A stretch of DNA of 36,023 nucleotides from Methanotorris formicicus Mc-S-70 (GCF_000243455.1 NZ_AGJL01000015.1:1-36023), one strand, 5' to 3'. Positions 16,274 to 25,845 are shown, counted from the stretch's first letter. Notes: generated by a model from the letters alone, not told the origin. Numbers and translations are program-made.

Positions 16274-16942
16274 TTGCCAAGAAAACAGAGGTTTTGTTTG
16301 GATACAACAGCACTTACCGACACCTCAGTAAGGGATGCACTGGGGGTAAAGACCATCACTGAAAGTACGGATAAAATTCTTGATTTGATAGCAGAGGCAA
16401 GAATGAAATTGGATATATCGTGCCATATTCCATATCCTTCAGTGTATAATGAATTAATTGGATTTTTGGAGAGGGAAAATTGTCCAAAGGATGTGTTAGT
16501 TAAGGTAGATACGTGGTTGGTTAAAAAAACACCAAATAGATATGAGATAAAGATACCTTCAGAAATATTCTATGAGTATATTAAAGATTTGAGGGAGAGG
16601 ATAAATAAAGGCATGAGAATTGGTGAAAACACAATGTATGAAACTGCATTGCAAACCTATGGTTTATCCCAATCAAAGGAACTAAACAGAGAAGAGGTAA
16701 TTAATCAAGTTCTATCAAAAACAATAAATACCTTCAGAAATAAATATAGAAGTGCGTTGAGAGTGGGAACTTTGGACAGTGCTCCTGATTTAGATGTTCT
16801 TTTATTGGCAAAAGAACTTGATGCTGCTGTTGTAGCAAGTGATGAGGGTGTTGAAAAATGGGCTCAGAGATTGGGCTTGAGATTTGTTAAGGCGAGGGAT
16901 TTCCCATTTATGCTTGAGGAATATCTAAGTCATATCAAATAA
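16274..16942 (+). CDS. HARP-type PIN-domain ribonuclease (RNA-free RNase P homologue)
   Basis: A 222-residue member of the PIN_5 / UPF0278 family, also annotated as an RNA ligase partner. The family includes HARP, the protein-only RNase P of Aquifex, which matures tRNA 5' ends. Archaeal copies usually coexist with the RNA-based RNase P, so their physiological role is open. PIN acidic residues are visible in FCLDTTALTD (Asp10) and in TLDSAPDLDVLLLAKELDAA, then VASDEGVEKWAQRLG. The helical spike expected for HARP would be residues of about 90-150. I prefer TTG 16274, since AGGTGA is 5 nt upstream and a GTG at 16265 lies inside it. It is first in an operon with DUF356 and ileS. Confidence 0.88.
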   Translation: MPRKQRFCLDTTALTDTSVRDALGVKTITESTDKILDLIAEARMKLDISCHIPYPSVYNELIGFLERENCPKDVLVKVDTWLVKKTPNRYEIKIPSEIFYEYIKDLRERINKGMRIGENTMYETALQTYGLSQSKELNREEVINQVLSKTINTFRNKYRSALRVGTLDSAPDLDVLLLAKELDAAVVASDEGVEKWAQRLGLRFVKARDFPFMLEEYLSHIK

Positions 16943-16968
16943 AAATCAAAGAAACACGGTGAAATATT

Positions 16969-17364
16969 ATGGTATTGTTGTTGATAAGGGGAGATAATTA
17001 TGAAAAAATTAAAAATGCTTTAGCAGATGTTGATAGACATGCTGAATTAACCATTATTGGAAAACCAAGAATTATATTGCCTGAGGCAGCAGATGAGATA
17101 CTAAAACACATTTTAGGGGAGATTAAAAAACCTTGCAAAAAGGCATGCCTTGCGAAGATTGAAGAAAATGCCCCAAAGGCAATTGATAGAATTAGAAAAA
17201 TCCATCCGCCAGCACATATTGTTGTTATCAGTGAAAGATACGAAATGTACGATGATCTACTTAGGGATTTTCCAAGAATGCCACCATTGAAAGGTTACTA
17301 CAAAAGCAAAAATAAAAATAAAGACAAAAAAGACAACGTAAAGAAGAATAAACACTTGAGGTGA
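16969..17364 (+). CDS. DUF356-like protein
   Basis: A 131-residue protein I assign from recall to DUF356, a methanogen-centred family of unknown function. The core MVLLLIRGDNYEKIKNAL and LTIIGKPRIILPEAADEIL looks like an alpha/beta fold. Two cysteines occur close together in KKPCKKACLAKI. IHPPAHIVVISERYEMYDDL is the best conserved-looking block. The tail after about residue 112 is almost pure K and N, likely disordered and nucleic-acid binding. ATG follows GGTGA. It lies 26 bp after the HARP gene and 4 bp before ileS, so all three should be cotranscribed. The context suggests tRNA-related work. Confidence 0.75.
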   Translation: MVLLLIRGDNYEKIKNALADVDRHAELTIIGKPRIILPEAADEILKHILGEIKKPCKKACLAKIEENAPKAIDRIRKIHPPAHIVVISERYEMYDDLLRDFPRMPPLKGYYKSKNKNKDKKDNVKKNKHLR

Positions 17365-17368
17365 GGGA

Positions 17369-20300
17369 ATGAAACAAGTTAAGGGAGTGAATTTTAGAGA
17401 ATTAGATAAAAAAATAAAAAAATTTTGGGAAAAGAACAAAATATACGAAAAAGTAAAAAAAATGAATGAGGGAAATCCAGAGTATTATTTTGTTGATGGT
17501 CCTCCATACTGTTCAGGGGCCATACACTTAGGAACCGCTTGGAATAAAATAATTAAAGATACCGTTTTGAGATTTAAGAGGATGCAAGGATACAATGTTT
17601 TAGATAAAGCAGGATGGGACATGCACGGATTGCCAATAGAGGTTAAGGTTGAGAACGAGTTTGGAATAAAAAACAAAAAGGAGATAGAAACAAAAATTGG
17701 AACAGAAAACTTCATTGAAAAATGTAAGGAATTCGCTTTGAAACACAAAGAGATAATGGAAGGGCAGTTTAAAAACTTAGGGGTTTGGTTAGATTGGGAA
17801 AATGCATATATGCCAATAACAAAGGAATATATGGAAATTGGATGGTGGACATTAAAAAAGGCACATGAAAAGGGATTGTTAACAAAAGATTTGAGGGTTG
17901 GATATTGGTGTCCAAGATGCGAAACATCATTAGCAGAGCATGAGGTTAGAGGGGAATATAAAGAGGTTTCCGACCCATCTGTATATGTTAAATTCAAAGT
18001 TAAGGATAAAGAGGATGAATATGTTGTTATTTGGACAACAACACCATGGACATTGCCTTCAAACTTAGCGGTTGCTGTGCATCCAGAGTATGATTATGCT
18101 TATGTTGAGGTTGAACTTGAAGATAAAAAGGAGATTTGGATTATTGCAGAGAAGTTGGTTGAGGAAGTAATGAAAAGAGCAGAAAAACAAAACAACATAA
18201 AATCATACAAGATAATAAAGACAGTTAAAGGTAAGGAATTAGAGGGAATAAAATACATCCATCCATTATTGGAAGAGAATGAAAAGCAGAAGGAATTTGC
18301 CAAATTAGAGAATGCTCACACCATCATCTTAGGGGAGCATGTTACATTAGAGGGAGGAACTGGGCTTGTCCACACTGCTCCAGGACATGGGGAAGAGGAC
18401 TTTGAAGTTGGGAAAAAGTATGGTTTGCCAATCTACTCCCCAATAGACGATGAAGGTAAATATGTTGAAGGAAAATGGAAGGGAATCTTTGTTAAAGATG
18501 CAGACAATGAAATAATTGAGACTCTCAAAAATAAAGGGCTTTTAGTATTTGCAGGGAAGATAAAACACAGTTACCCACACTGTTGGAGATGTAAAACCCC
18601 ATTATTGTTTAGAGCAACAGAACAGTGGTATCTCTCCATTTCAAAAATTAAGGAAGATATTATTGAGCACGCTAAAACCGTTGACTGGGTTCCAAAGTGG
18701 GTTGAAACAAGGTATATAAATGGAGTTAAATTCGTTGGGGACTGGAACATATCAAGGCAAAGATACTGGGGAATTCCAATTCCAGTTTGGGTTTGTAAGG
18801 AATGTGGAAAATATGTTGTTGTTGGAAGTGTTGAAGAGTTAAAAGAGAGAATGATTAATGATGTTGAGTTGGATGACTTGCATAAACCAACAGTGGATAA
18901 AGTTGTATTGAAATGTGAATGTGGAGGAGAGATGAAGAGAATCCCTGATGTTTTAGATGTTTGGTTTGACTCTGGACTCGCTCCTTACGCATCAATTGGG
19001 GCAAAAGAACTTAAAAAAGCGGACTTCATTACCGAGGGTCATGACCAGGTTACAAAGTGGTTTTATTCACAACATGCATTGAGTGCGGTTGTATTTGAAG
19101 ATATTCCTTACAAAAAATGTCTCATGCACGGCTTTACCTTAGATGAGAAAGGAGACAAGATGAGTAAAAGTTTAGGAAACATAGTTAATCCAGATGATGT
19201 TGTTGAAAAATATGGTGCGGATTTGCTAAGATTTTACTTACTCAGTGCAAATAAGGTTTGGGAGGATTTGAGATTTGTTTGGGATGAGATGGATGATGTA
19301 AGGAGCATGTTCAACACATTATGGAACTCCTATGCATTTGCTGTAAATTACATGGTGTTAGATGAGTTTAAGCCAGATGATGAGTATATGAAATATTTGA
19401 GAGATGAGGACAGATGGATTATAAGCAAAATAAACTCGGTTGTGAAGGACTGTATAGGGGCATTAGAAATTCCTCATTTGCATACATACACATGGAAAAT
19501 AAAGGACTTCATTTTGAATGATTTGAGTAGATGGTATATAAGGTTGATTAGAGATAGGACATGGAAAGAAAAGAATGATACTGACAAATTGGCAGCATAC
19601 CAAACATTATACTATGTGTTGATGAAATTGATAACAATCCTTGCTCCAGTATCTCCGCACATAAGCGAGGAGATTTACCAAAACTTGAAAACAGATGATA
19701 TGCCAGAAAGCATATTCATGAATAGAATTACTGTTGATGAGGAGTTCATTGATAAGAAATTAGAAGAAGAGATGGAAATTGTTAGGGATATAGTTGATGC
19801 TATATTGAGAGGAAGAGATAAGGCAAAATACACATTGAGATACCCAATAAAGAAAATAACCGTAACTGGGGATGTTGGGGAGACAATTAAAAAATATGGC
19901 TACATAATAAAAGAACAAGGAAATGTAAAAGAAATTGAGATTGGAGAGTTTGAGGGCAATTTAATCGTTAAGCCAAATTACAGAGAATTGGGTAAAACCT
20001 TCAAGAGTGAGGTTCCAAAGGTTGTGGCAATTATAAATAACTTCAATCCAAAAGAATTGAGGGAAAAACTTAAAGATGGAGAGATTGAGGTTGAGAACTA
20101 TATTATAAAACCAGAATATGTTGAGTTTAGAATGGAAATTCCAGAAAACATTATTGGAATGGAATTCTCAAAAGGAAACGTATTTATTGATATTGAAATG
20201 AGTCCAGAGTTGATAAAAGAGGGATTGATGAGAGAGGTTATAAGAAGAATCCAAGCAATGAGAAAGGACATGGACTTGGATATTGAGGAAAAAGTTAAGG

Positions 20301-20473
20301 TAAAAATGGAAGGAATTGAGTTTAGTGAGGAGATGCTGAAAGAAATTGAGAAGGAAGTTAGAGGGGAATTTGTTGAAGAGATAAAGGTAGATTATGAGCA
20401 AGAATGGGAAATAAAAACACCTAATGGAGAGAAATATAAGGTTAAGATCGGCATTGAAAGGATTAAAAATTAA
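17369..20473 (+). CDS. ileS: Isoleucyl-tRNA synthetase
   Basis: IleRS, 1034 residues, a class I synthetase that charges tRNA-Ile. The HIGH signature reads HLGT at residues 53-56 within PPYCSGAIHLGTAWNK, and KMSKS is at 597-601. The editing (CP1) domain between them shows TTTPWTLPSNLAVAVHP and GTGLVHTAPGHGEEDF, the latter with the conserved Asp that discharges Val-tRNA. Zinc-binding-type cysteine pairs occur as CPRC, CWRC and CKEC. The anticodon-binding domain follows. The length matches archaeal/eukaryotic-type IleRS, and there is no intein. ATG 17369 follows GAGGTGAGG. It is the last gene of the HARP-DUF356-ileS run and overlaps the thiD-thiN stop by 4 bp in convergent orientation. Confidence 0.97.
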   Translation: MKQVKGVNFRELDKKIKKFWEKNKIYEKVKKMNEGNPEYYFVDGPPYCSGAIHLGTAWNKIIKDTVLRFKRMQGYNVLDKAGWDMHGLPIEVKVENEFGIKNKKEIETKIGTENFIEKCKEFALKHKEIMEGQFKNLGVWLDWENAYMPITKEYMEIGWWTLKKAHEKGLLTKDLRVGYWCPRCETSLAEHEVRGEYKEVSDPSVYVKFKVKDKEDEYVVIWTTTPWTLPSNLAVAVHPEYDYAYVEVELEDKKEIWIIAEKLVEEVMKRAEKQNNIKSYKIIKTVKGKELEGIKYIHPLLEENEKQKEFAKLENAHTIILGEHVTLEGGTGLVHTAPGHGEEDFEVGKKYGLPIYSPIDDEGKYVEGKWKGIFVKDADNEIIETLKNKGLLVFAGKIKHSYPHCWRCKTPLLFRATEQWYLSISKIKEDIIEHAKTVDWVPKWVETRYINGVKFVGDWNISRQRYWGIPIPVWVCKECGKYVVVGSVEELKERMINDVELDDLHKPTVDKVVLKCECGGEMKRIPDVLDVWFDSGLAPYASIGAKELKKADFITEGHDQVTKWFYSQHALSAVVFEDIPYKKCLMHGFTLDEKGDKMSKSLGNIVNPDDVVEKYGADLLRFYLLSANKVWEDLRFVWDEMDDVRSMFNTLWNSYAFAVNYMVLDEFKPDDEYMKYLRDEDRWIISKINSVVKDCIGALEIPHLHTYTWKIKDFILNDLSRWYIRLIRDRTWKEKNDTDKLAAYQTLYYVLMKLITILAPVSPHISEEIYQNLKTDDMPESIFMNRITVDEEFIDKKLEEEMEIVRDIVDAILRGRDKAKYTLRYPIKKITVTGDVGETIKKYGYIIKEQGNVKEIEIGEFEGNLIVKPNYRELGKTFKSEVPKVVAIINNFNPKELREKLKDGEIEVENYIIKPEYVEFRMEIPENIIGMEFSKGNVFIDIEMSPELIKEGLMREVIRRIQAMRKDMDLDIEEKVKVKMEGIEFSEEMLKEIEKEVRGEFVEEIKVDYEQEWEIKTPNGEKYKVKIGIERIKN

Positions 20474-21741
20474 ATATGATCATAGATCTTCTGTATCTCT
20501 ACAACTTTTTTAACAACCTCTATTGTATTAACGCCTAAAACCCTGATCATTGGTTCCTTTCCATCTCCTCCTTTATCATATATTATATCTGGAACTCCAC
20601 CAAATTTTTCGCATGCGTATTTTGTTCCCCATTCCATCGTTGATACATTTGGAGGTTCAAGTTTTCTATCAAATGAAGAGATACTGAATTTTTCTGATAA
20701 GGCATCTATTAAATCCTCCTCATACCTTATATTCATACATGCCCTAATTTGTGGATTGTAGTTTTTTGCAGTTAAAATAATTTTTGCTATATGCTCTGAT
20801 GCTCCAAACTCTACATCCCCAACAATATAAAAACCTCCTAATTTATTCTTTATAATCCTCCCAGTCAATGCTGCAACATCTTTAAAACTATTTGGTAAAA
20901 GCAAACTCTCAGCGATATTTGAGCCAACCTCGGGAATAAGGCTAAATTCAATCTTTTTTAGTAAATATAGGGCATAACTTAAATTTTTTATTACCTTTTC
21001 TTTGTTAATGTAGGTAGGATTTGAGTTGTAGTTGTATTTTGTTTTTGTTGCATAAATTACAGATGCCAAAACAACATCCTTGCCTTTTTTAATTGCCTCT
21101 CTCAATCCCTCCCCTTTGCATAAAAATGATGCAATTGCAGAGGAAAATACACAACCTGTTCCATGAACTTCCTTATCTATTTTTTTCCCTTTTATTGTCT
21201 CAATAATGCCTTTATCTTTAAGGGTTGTTAGTTTGTCATCAATCCCAGTAATCAAAATGTATGGATTTTTATCAATATTTCCCCAAAGATTGTTTTTTTC
21301 TATAAAGTTAATAATGGTGTTAAATTCTTCTTCATTTGGGGTTATTAAATAACTCTCGTTAAATAAATCAATATATCTTCTCAACAAATCCTCATCAACA
21401 AACTTGTAGTTTGTTGTTGATTTTAAAACAGGATCACATACAATCTTAAAATCATAATGCCTCTTATATTTCAAAATCAAATCGATTGCATCTTTATTTA
21501 AAACACCAGTTTTAACAACAGAAACATCAAAATCTTCAAAAATTGCCTCTAATTGCTCTTCAATAATCTTCTTGGGTATATCCATTTTGTCATAAACCGC
21601 CCTATTATTTTGAGGAATGATGGAAGTTGTTATGGTTAGGGGGTTAACTCCTAAAATCTTTGCAGTTTTTGCATCTGCAATAACTCCTGCTCCACCAGTT
21701 GGGTCGTAGCCACCAATGATAAGGATATTATGTTTTTTCAT
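20470..21741 (-). CDS. thiD: ThiD-ThiN bifunctional thiamine biosynthesis protein
   Basis: A 423-residue fusion. Residues 1 to about 245 are the ThiD ribokinase-like domain, which phosphorylates HMP and HMP-P to HMP-PP: GGYDPTGGAGVIADAKT at the start, KTGVLNKDAI, and the anion hole HGTGCVFSSAIASFL. Residues of about 255-423 are ThiN, the archaeal thiamine-phosphate synthase unrelated to ThiE. It is marked by IPEVGSNIAESL, VGDVEFGASEHIA and VSTMEWGTKYACEKFGGVPD. Together the domains make thiamine phosphate from HMP and thiazole phosphate. GGTGA precedes the ATG. It is third in the trpD operon, 12 bp after the small gene. Confidence 0.95.
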   Translation of the reverse strand: MKKHNILIIGGYDPTGGAGVIADAKTAKILGVNPLTITTSIIPQNNRAVYDKMDIPKKIIEEQLEAIFEDFDVSVVKTGVLNKDAIDLILKYKRHYDFKIVCDPVLKSTTNYKFVDEDLLRRYIDLFNESYLITPNEEEFNTIINFIEKNNLWGNIDKNPYILITGIDDKLTTLKDKGIIETIKGKKIDKEVHGTGCVFSSAIASFLCKGEGLREAIKKGKDVVLASVIYATKTKYNYNSNPTYINKEKVIKNLSYALYLLKKIEFSLIPEVGSNIAESLLLPNSFKDVAALTGRIIKNKLGGFYIVGDVEFGASEHIAKIILTAKNYNPQIRACMNIRYEEDLIDALSEKFSISSFDRKLEPPNVSTMEWGTKYACEKFGGVPDIIYDKGGDGKEPMIRVLGVNTIEVVKKVVEIQKIYDHI

Positions 21742-21753
21742 TATTTCACCAAA

Positions 21754-22020
21754 TTAAATGGATAATAAGTTTATATCCCTCAAATATCCCCTAATCCTTT
21801 CAATGTTCTCCTCTAAATACTTCATCCTTTCCAAATCATTTCTTGCCTCTTCGCCAGTTATAAATCCCTCTGATATATTAAACGCCAAATCCTTACTGCT
21901 ATTTATGTTGTATTTCTCATACAATTTTCTCAACTCATTTTCCATTTCTTCCAATTCTTCAACAAAAACCTTTTTCATGGATTTTAAAATTAATTTATTA
22001 TCAACATTAATTATTGGCAT
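21754..22020 (-). CDS. Small helical protein between trpD and thiD-thiN, unknown
   Basis: An 88-residue protein of unknown function. Most of it is charged and helical: VEELEEMENELRKLYEKY and EARNDLERMKYLEENIERI suggest an antiparallel coiled-coil hairpin. No cysteine or catalytic motif is visible. The start follows GGATGAT. It lies 13 bp after trpD and 12 bp before thiD-thiN, so the three are almost certainly one transcript. I recall the same trpD-small-thiD order in M. jannaschii, which argues that it is a real, conserved gene. Confidence 0.75.
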   Translation of the reverse strand: MPIINVDNKLILKSMKKVFVEELEEMENELRKLYEKYNINSSKDLAFNISEGFITGEEARNDLERMKYLEENIERIRGYLRDINLLSI

Positions 22021-22033
22021 AGTATCATCCTTT

Positions 22034-23050
22034 TTATTTTTGAATGTTATTTGTGAACTCTACAAGTTTTTCTAATTTTTCCATTGCTTTTCCACTATCT
22101 ATTGATTTCTCTGCCATCTTTATCCCTTCCTCAAGTGACTTCGCTTCATTACAAACATATAAAGCGGCAGCAGCATTAATTAAAACTATATCTCTTTTAG
22201 CCCCCTCTTTTCCATCTAAAATTTCCCTCAAAATTCTTGCATTTTCTTTTGCATCTCCTCCTTTCAATTCATCAACATTTGCTCTTTTAAATCCAAATTC
22301 TTCAGGAGTTATTGTATATGTTTTTACATCCCCATCTTTTAATTCAGAAATCTTTGTTTCTCCTGTTGTTGTTATCTCATCCATTCCACTTCCATGCACA
22401 ACCATGGCTCCTTTTAACCCCAACAATTTTAAAACCTCTGCAATCTTCTCAGTTAAGTTTCCATCATAAACCCCAACAACTTGGTATTCAGCGTTTGCAG
22501 GATTTGTTAAAGGTCCAAGAACATTAAAGACAGTTCTTATTCCAATCTCCTTTCTAACTGGTAAGGCATGTTTCATAGCAGAGTGGTAAAGGGGAGCAAA
22601 TAAAAACCCTATCCCTACTTTTTCTATGCATTCTTCAACCTTTTTTGGTGGAATGTCTAAATTAACTCCCAATGCTTCCAAAACATCCGCACTTCCACAT
22701 TTACTACTTACACTCCTATTTCCATGTTTTGCCACTGCTACACAACAACCTGCAACAACAAACGCAACGGTTGTACTTATGTTGAATGTATTTAAATTGT
22801 CTCCACCGGTTCCACAAGTATCTACAAGTTTATCAACTTTTGGATTAATTTTTGTGGCAAATTCTCTCATAACCTTTGCAAATGATGCAATCTCTACTGG
22901 AGTCTCTCCTTTCATTCTTAAAGCTGTTAATATTGATGCTATTTGTGGTTGTGTGGCTTTCCCACCCATTATTTCATTCATAACTTCAATTGCCTCGCTC
23001 TCATCTAAATCTTTAAATTCAACAACCTTTTTTATAGCATCTGTTATCAT
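22034..23050 (-). CDS. trpD: Anthranilate phosphoribosyltransferase
   Basis: TrpD, 338 residues, transfers the phosphoribosyl group of PRPP to anthranilate in tryptophan synthesis. The glycine-rich PRPP loop DTCGTGGD is at 77-84. The [18 protein letters not shown] block at about 108-125 binds anthranilate and Mg2+. Downstream, [14 protein letters not shown] and [15 protein letters not shown] complete the signature. ATG follows GGTGA. It stands apart from the other trp genes and leads the operon trpD-small-thiD/N. Its promoter lies in 23051-23200, opposite the long region upstream of eno. Confidence 0.96.
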   Translation of the reverse strand: MITDAIKKVVEFKDLDESEAIEVMNEIMGGKATQPQIASILTALRMKGETPVEIASFAKVMREFATKINPKVDKLVDTCGTGGDNLNTFNISTTVAFVVAGCCVAVAKHGNRSVSSKCGSADVLEALGVNLDIPPKKVEECIEKVGIGFLFAPLYHSAMKHALPVRKEIGIRTVFNVLGPLTNPANAEYQVVGVYDGNLTEKIAEVLKLLGLKGAMVVHGSGMDEITTTGETKISELKDGDVKTYTITPEEFGFKRANVDELKGGDAKENARILREILDGKEGAKRDIVLINAAAALYVCNEAKSLEEGIKMAEKSIDSGKAMEKLEKLVEFTNNIQK

Positions 23051-23650
23051 ATTTTCACCATTACATTTATTAATAATGTGTGAAATTCGCTTTCAATAAA
23101 TTGCTTCAATTGATTAGTTTGTTTTTTATTTTAGTTTTTGTTATTTTTATTTTATTTATTGTTTTCTTGGATTATATTCAAACTTTTAAATATTTATTTT
23201 TTATTTTTAGGCAATTGGTAGTAAAAACATTTATATACGATGTACTATAGAAAACACAACTAGGTTCACCACTTAATTGTTGAATTCAACACTATTTTTT
23301 CCAAAATTATCAGATTTCTTTGAACTTAAAAGAACAATGGAATAAGTTTTCACAACTTTTTTATACATTAAAAATATTGCTAAATTCAAAGTATAGTTGT
23401 TTGCGTTAAATATTTAGGTGGAAACCTTCGGTTCGATGGACATAACTCTAATAAATTTGGAATAGACATAACTTATTTTTAAAATTTAGGGTAATGATAC
23501 AACCATTCAAAATTTATGGTATATAAATATCCACTGCAACCTACGGTTGCAGGGAAGTTGAATAACAAAGTTATTCAACTAATTCCAATAAAATTCGCAA
23601 ACAACTATATATATAATATCAACAACCATTTTTATAACGGAGGTGAAAAT
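23051..23650. promoter_or_regulatory. Dyad-rich region between trpD and eno
   Basis: About 600 bp with no gene. Plus-strand TATA-like boxes are at about 23230-23238 (TTTATATA) and 23518-23528 (GTATATAAATA). Two types of dyad occur twice. GTTGAAT half-sites form the 14-bp palindrome TGTTGAATTCAACA (23278-23291) and the hairpin 23557-23579. AACC-TWC-GGTT occurs at 23423-23433 and in the hairpin 23534-23552. The second TATA box places the eno transcription start near 23550, so the last two dyads cover the start point and early leader. A long in-frame extension of eno through these hairpins is not a plausible coding region. Confidence 0.55.
23534..23579 (+). promoter_or_regulatory. Twin perfect hairpins in the eno promoter/leader
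   Basis: Two adjacent perfect inverted repeats are seen. CTGCAACC (23534-23541) pairs with GGTTGCAG (23545-23552) around TAC. GTTGAATAAC (23557-23566) pairs with GTTATTCAAC (23570-23579) around AAA. They lie just after a TATA box (23518-23528) and about 70-115 bp before the eno start. This suits operators for a dimeric regulator or a structured 5' leader. No regulator gene lies next to them. Confidence 0.6.
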
Positions 23651-24937
23651 GTGTTAAAACACATTGATGATTCATTTGAAATTTACGATATTCATGCAAG
23701 AGAAATTTTGGATTCAAGGGGAAATCCAACAGTTGAAGTTGAGGTATTGACCCTTGGAGGAGGTTTTGGGAGAGCAATAGTTCCAAGTGGTGCATCAACT
23801 GGAACACATGAAGCATTAGAGTTGAGGGATAAGTCAAAGAGATTTGGTGGAAAGGGGGTTTTAGAGGCAGTTGATAACGTAAACTCAATCATAAAACCAG
23901 AATTAATTGGGTATGATTCAAGGATGCAGAGGGAAATTGATATTATCATGACTGAGTTGGATGGAACTGAGAACAAATCAAAATTGGGGGCTAATGCAAT
24001 TTTAGCAGTTTCAATGGCAGTAGCAAAAGCAGCAGCAGATACGGCATCACTCCCACTCTACAAATACTTAGGAGGGTTTAACTCCTATATTATGCCGGTT
24101 CCAATGATGAATGTTATTAATGGAGGAAAACATGCTGGAAATGAACTTGATTTTCAGGAGTTTATGATAATGCCTGTTGGAACTGACTCAATAACAGAGG
24201 CAATAAGAATTGGGGCAGAAACATACCAAGCATTGAAAAAGGTTATTTTAGAAAAATATGGGAAAAATGCTGTAAATGTTGGAGATGAGGGAGGATTTGC
24301 TCCATCAATTAAAGATGCAAGAGAGGCATTAGACTTGCTTGTTGATGCTGCAAAGATGGCAGGTTATGAAGATGATATCGTATTTGCATTGGATTGTGCG
24401 GCAAGTGAGTTCTATAAGGATGGTTACTACATTGTTAAAGGAGAAAAATTAACAAGGGAGCAATTAATTGAATTATACAAAGAGTTGGTAAATGAATATC
24501 CAATAGTGTCTATTGAAGACCCGTTGCATGAGGAGGATTTTGAAGGATTTGCTATAATAACAAAGGAATTAAAAGGCATTCAAATTGTAGGGGACGATTT
24601 GTTTGTTACAAACATAAACAGATTGAGGAAGGGAGTTGAAGTTGGTGCTGCAAACGCTTTGCTATTAAAAGTTAACCAAATTGGAACATTGAGTGAGGCA
24701 ATTGACGCTGCAAACCTTGCATTTAGAAATGGATATGGGATTGTTGTTTCCCACAGAAGTGGAGAAACAGAAGATACAACCATATCTGATTTGGCAGTTG
24801 CATTAAATGCAGGGCAAATAAAAACAGGAGCACCAGCAAGGGGAGAGAGAACAGCAAAATACAATCAATTAATTAGAATTGAGGAGGAGTTGGGTTATCC
24901 AAAATATGCTGGGAGATATTTTAGGGTGCCATTCTAA
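23651..24937 (+). CDS. eno: Enolase
   Basis: Enolase, 428 residues, interconverts 2-phosphoglycerate and phosphoenolpyruvate in glycolysis and gluconeogenesis. [16 protein letters not shown] opens the N-terminal domain. [26 protein letters not shown] carries the catalytic His/Glu region. Mg2+ ligands fall in [21 protein letters not shown] and [10 protein letters not shown], and the catalytic Lys is in [13 protein letters not shown], followed by [13 protein letters not shown] 23651 is chosen because GGAGGTGA ends 4 nt before it; the open frame upstream runs through promoter hairpins. An oligo-T run follows the gene. It is divergent from trpD, as I recall for related methanococci. Confidence 0.97.
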   Translation: MLKHIDDSFEIYDIHAREILDSRGNPTVEVEVLTLGGGFGRAIVPSGASTGTHEALELRDKSKRFGGKGVLEAVDNVNSIIKPELIGYDSRMQREIDIIMTELDGTENKSKLGANAILAVSMAVAKAAADTASLPLYKYLGGFNSYIMPVPMMNVINGGKHAGNELDFQEFMIMPVGTDSITEAIRIGAETYQALKKVILEKYGKNAVNVGDEGGFAPSIKDAREALDLLVDAAKMAGYEDDIVFALDCAASEFYKDGYYIVKGEKLTREQLIELYKELVNEYPIVSIEDPLHEEDFEGFAIITKELKGIQIVGDDLFVTNINRLRKGVEVGAANALLLKVNQIGTLSEAIDAANLAFRNGYGIVVSHRSGETEDTTISDLAVALNAGQIKTGAPARGERTAKYNQLIRIEEELGYPKYAGRYFRVPF

Positions 24938-24943
24938 ATTCTT

Positions 24944-24961
24944 TAATTTTTTTATTTTTTA
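24944..24961 (+). terminator. Oligo-T terminator after eno
   Basis: A T-rich run, with seven T, one A, then six T, directly follows the eno stop. Archaeal RNA polymerase stops at such U-tracts without needing a hairpin. It separates eno from the decayed DUF262 gene. Confidence 0.6.
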
Positions 24962-24980
24962 CCTGGGAGTGGGTGATAAA

Positions 24981-25824
24981 ATGACAAGTAAAACAATTAG
25001 CATTAGGAGAATTATAAAAGAATGGAGTTCCTATAAAATACCTACAATTCAGAGAGGATTTGTATGGAATGAAGAAAGAATAAAGGATTTCTTCGAATCA
25101 ATAATAAAAGGTTATCCCGTAGGTTCAATAATACTTTGGAGTCCTGAAGATGAATTTCCACATGTTCCACTTTGTGATTCCGATACTGAAAATAACTCAA
25201 ACACTATATTTTATTCCTGAAATAGAAAAGAAAAAATTGGCAAAATGGTTCATATTATCATCTTATGCAGGGAGATACTCAAAAGATTCAAAAATTGAAA
25301 AATATATAAATATTATAAAAGATGATAACTTCCCAATTGATGAATTAATTAGAAAACTTGAAAATGAAGATAACTTTACAATTGATAGATTTATGAGAGA
25401 TAAAGATAACTTTGCAGAATCTTTAAAAGTTCAAGGTAGAAAATACATGATGCTTTTAATGATTGCACTTTTCAAAAATAATGCAAGAGACTGGACAGTG
25501 CAAAATAGATTGGTGGTTGAAATTGTAAAAAATAGGGATTACCATAGACATCATATATTCCCAAAAGAATATCTTTCAGAATTCAATATTACTGACAAAG
25601 ATTTAATAGATGACTTAGGAAATATAACAATAATTGACCGAGTAATAAATGAGTCTATAAATTCAAACAATCCAAAAGAATATCTTCAAAATTATAAAAA
25701 TTTCCTTAAAGAACATTTAATATCTGAAAACGAGGAATTATGGTCTATTGAAAAATTTGAAGAGTTCTTAAAACAAAGAAAGGAGGGTATATATAATTTA
25801 GTTTATAATTTATTCTTGAAATAA
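24981..25824 (+). pseudogene. Remnant of a DUF262 (GmrSD-like) restriction gene
   Basis: Two pieces of one DUF262-type gene lie in different frames. The N-terminal piece (24981-25220, 79 codons) has IPTIQRGFVWNEERIKDFF and GYPVGSIILW, the conserved start of GmrS/DUF262 domains, and a good RBS (GGTGAT). It stops at 25220. The C-terminal piece continues in another frame from about 25200 to 25824 and carries NRDYHRHHIFPKEYL, a His-Asn/His nuclease-like motif of the GmrD/DUF1524 kind. Family members are about 550-650 residues; the DGQQR NTPase motif and most of the middle are missing. GmrSD enzymes cut DNA with modified cytosines, so this is a dead type IV-like defence gene, a deletion plus frameshift. 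Confidence 0.82.
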
Positions 25825-25845
25825 AATTTTTTGAAAAAATAAAAT

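Noticed and set aside
23423-23440. GGTTCGA at 23430-23436 as the T-loop of a tRNA
   Set aside because: No acceptor, D or anticodon stems can be found around it; it belongs to the AACC-TTC-GGTT dyad.
23516-23650. N-terminal extension of enolase by 45 codons
   Set aside because: The stretch runs through a TATA box and two perfect hairpins, has no RBS, and precedes the start with GGAGGTGA that matches the usual enolase N-terminus.
24981-25824. A programmed frameshift joining the two DUF262 pieces
   Set aside because: The DGQQR motif and several hundred residues are missing between them, so joining the frames would not give an active enzyme.
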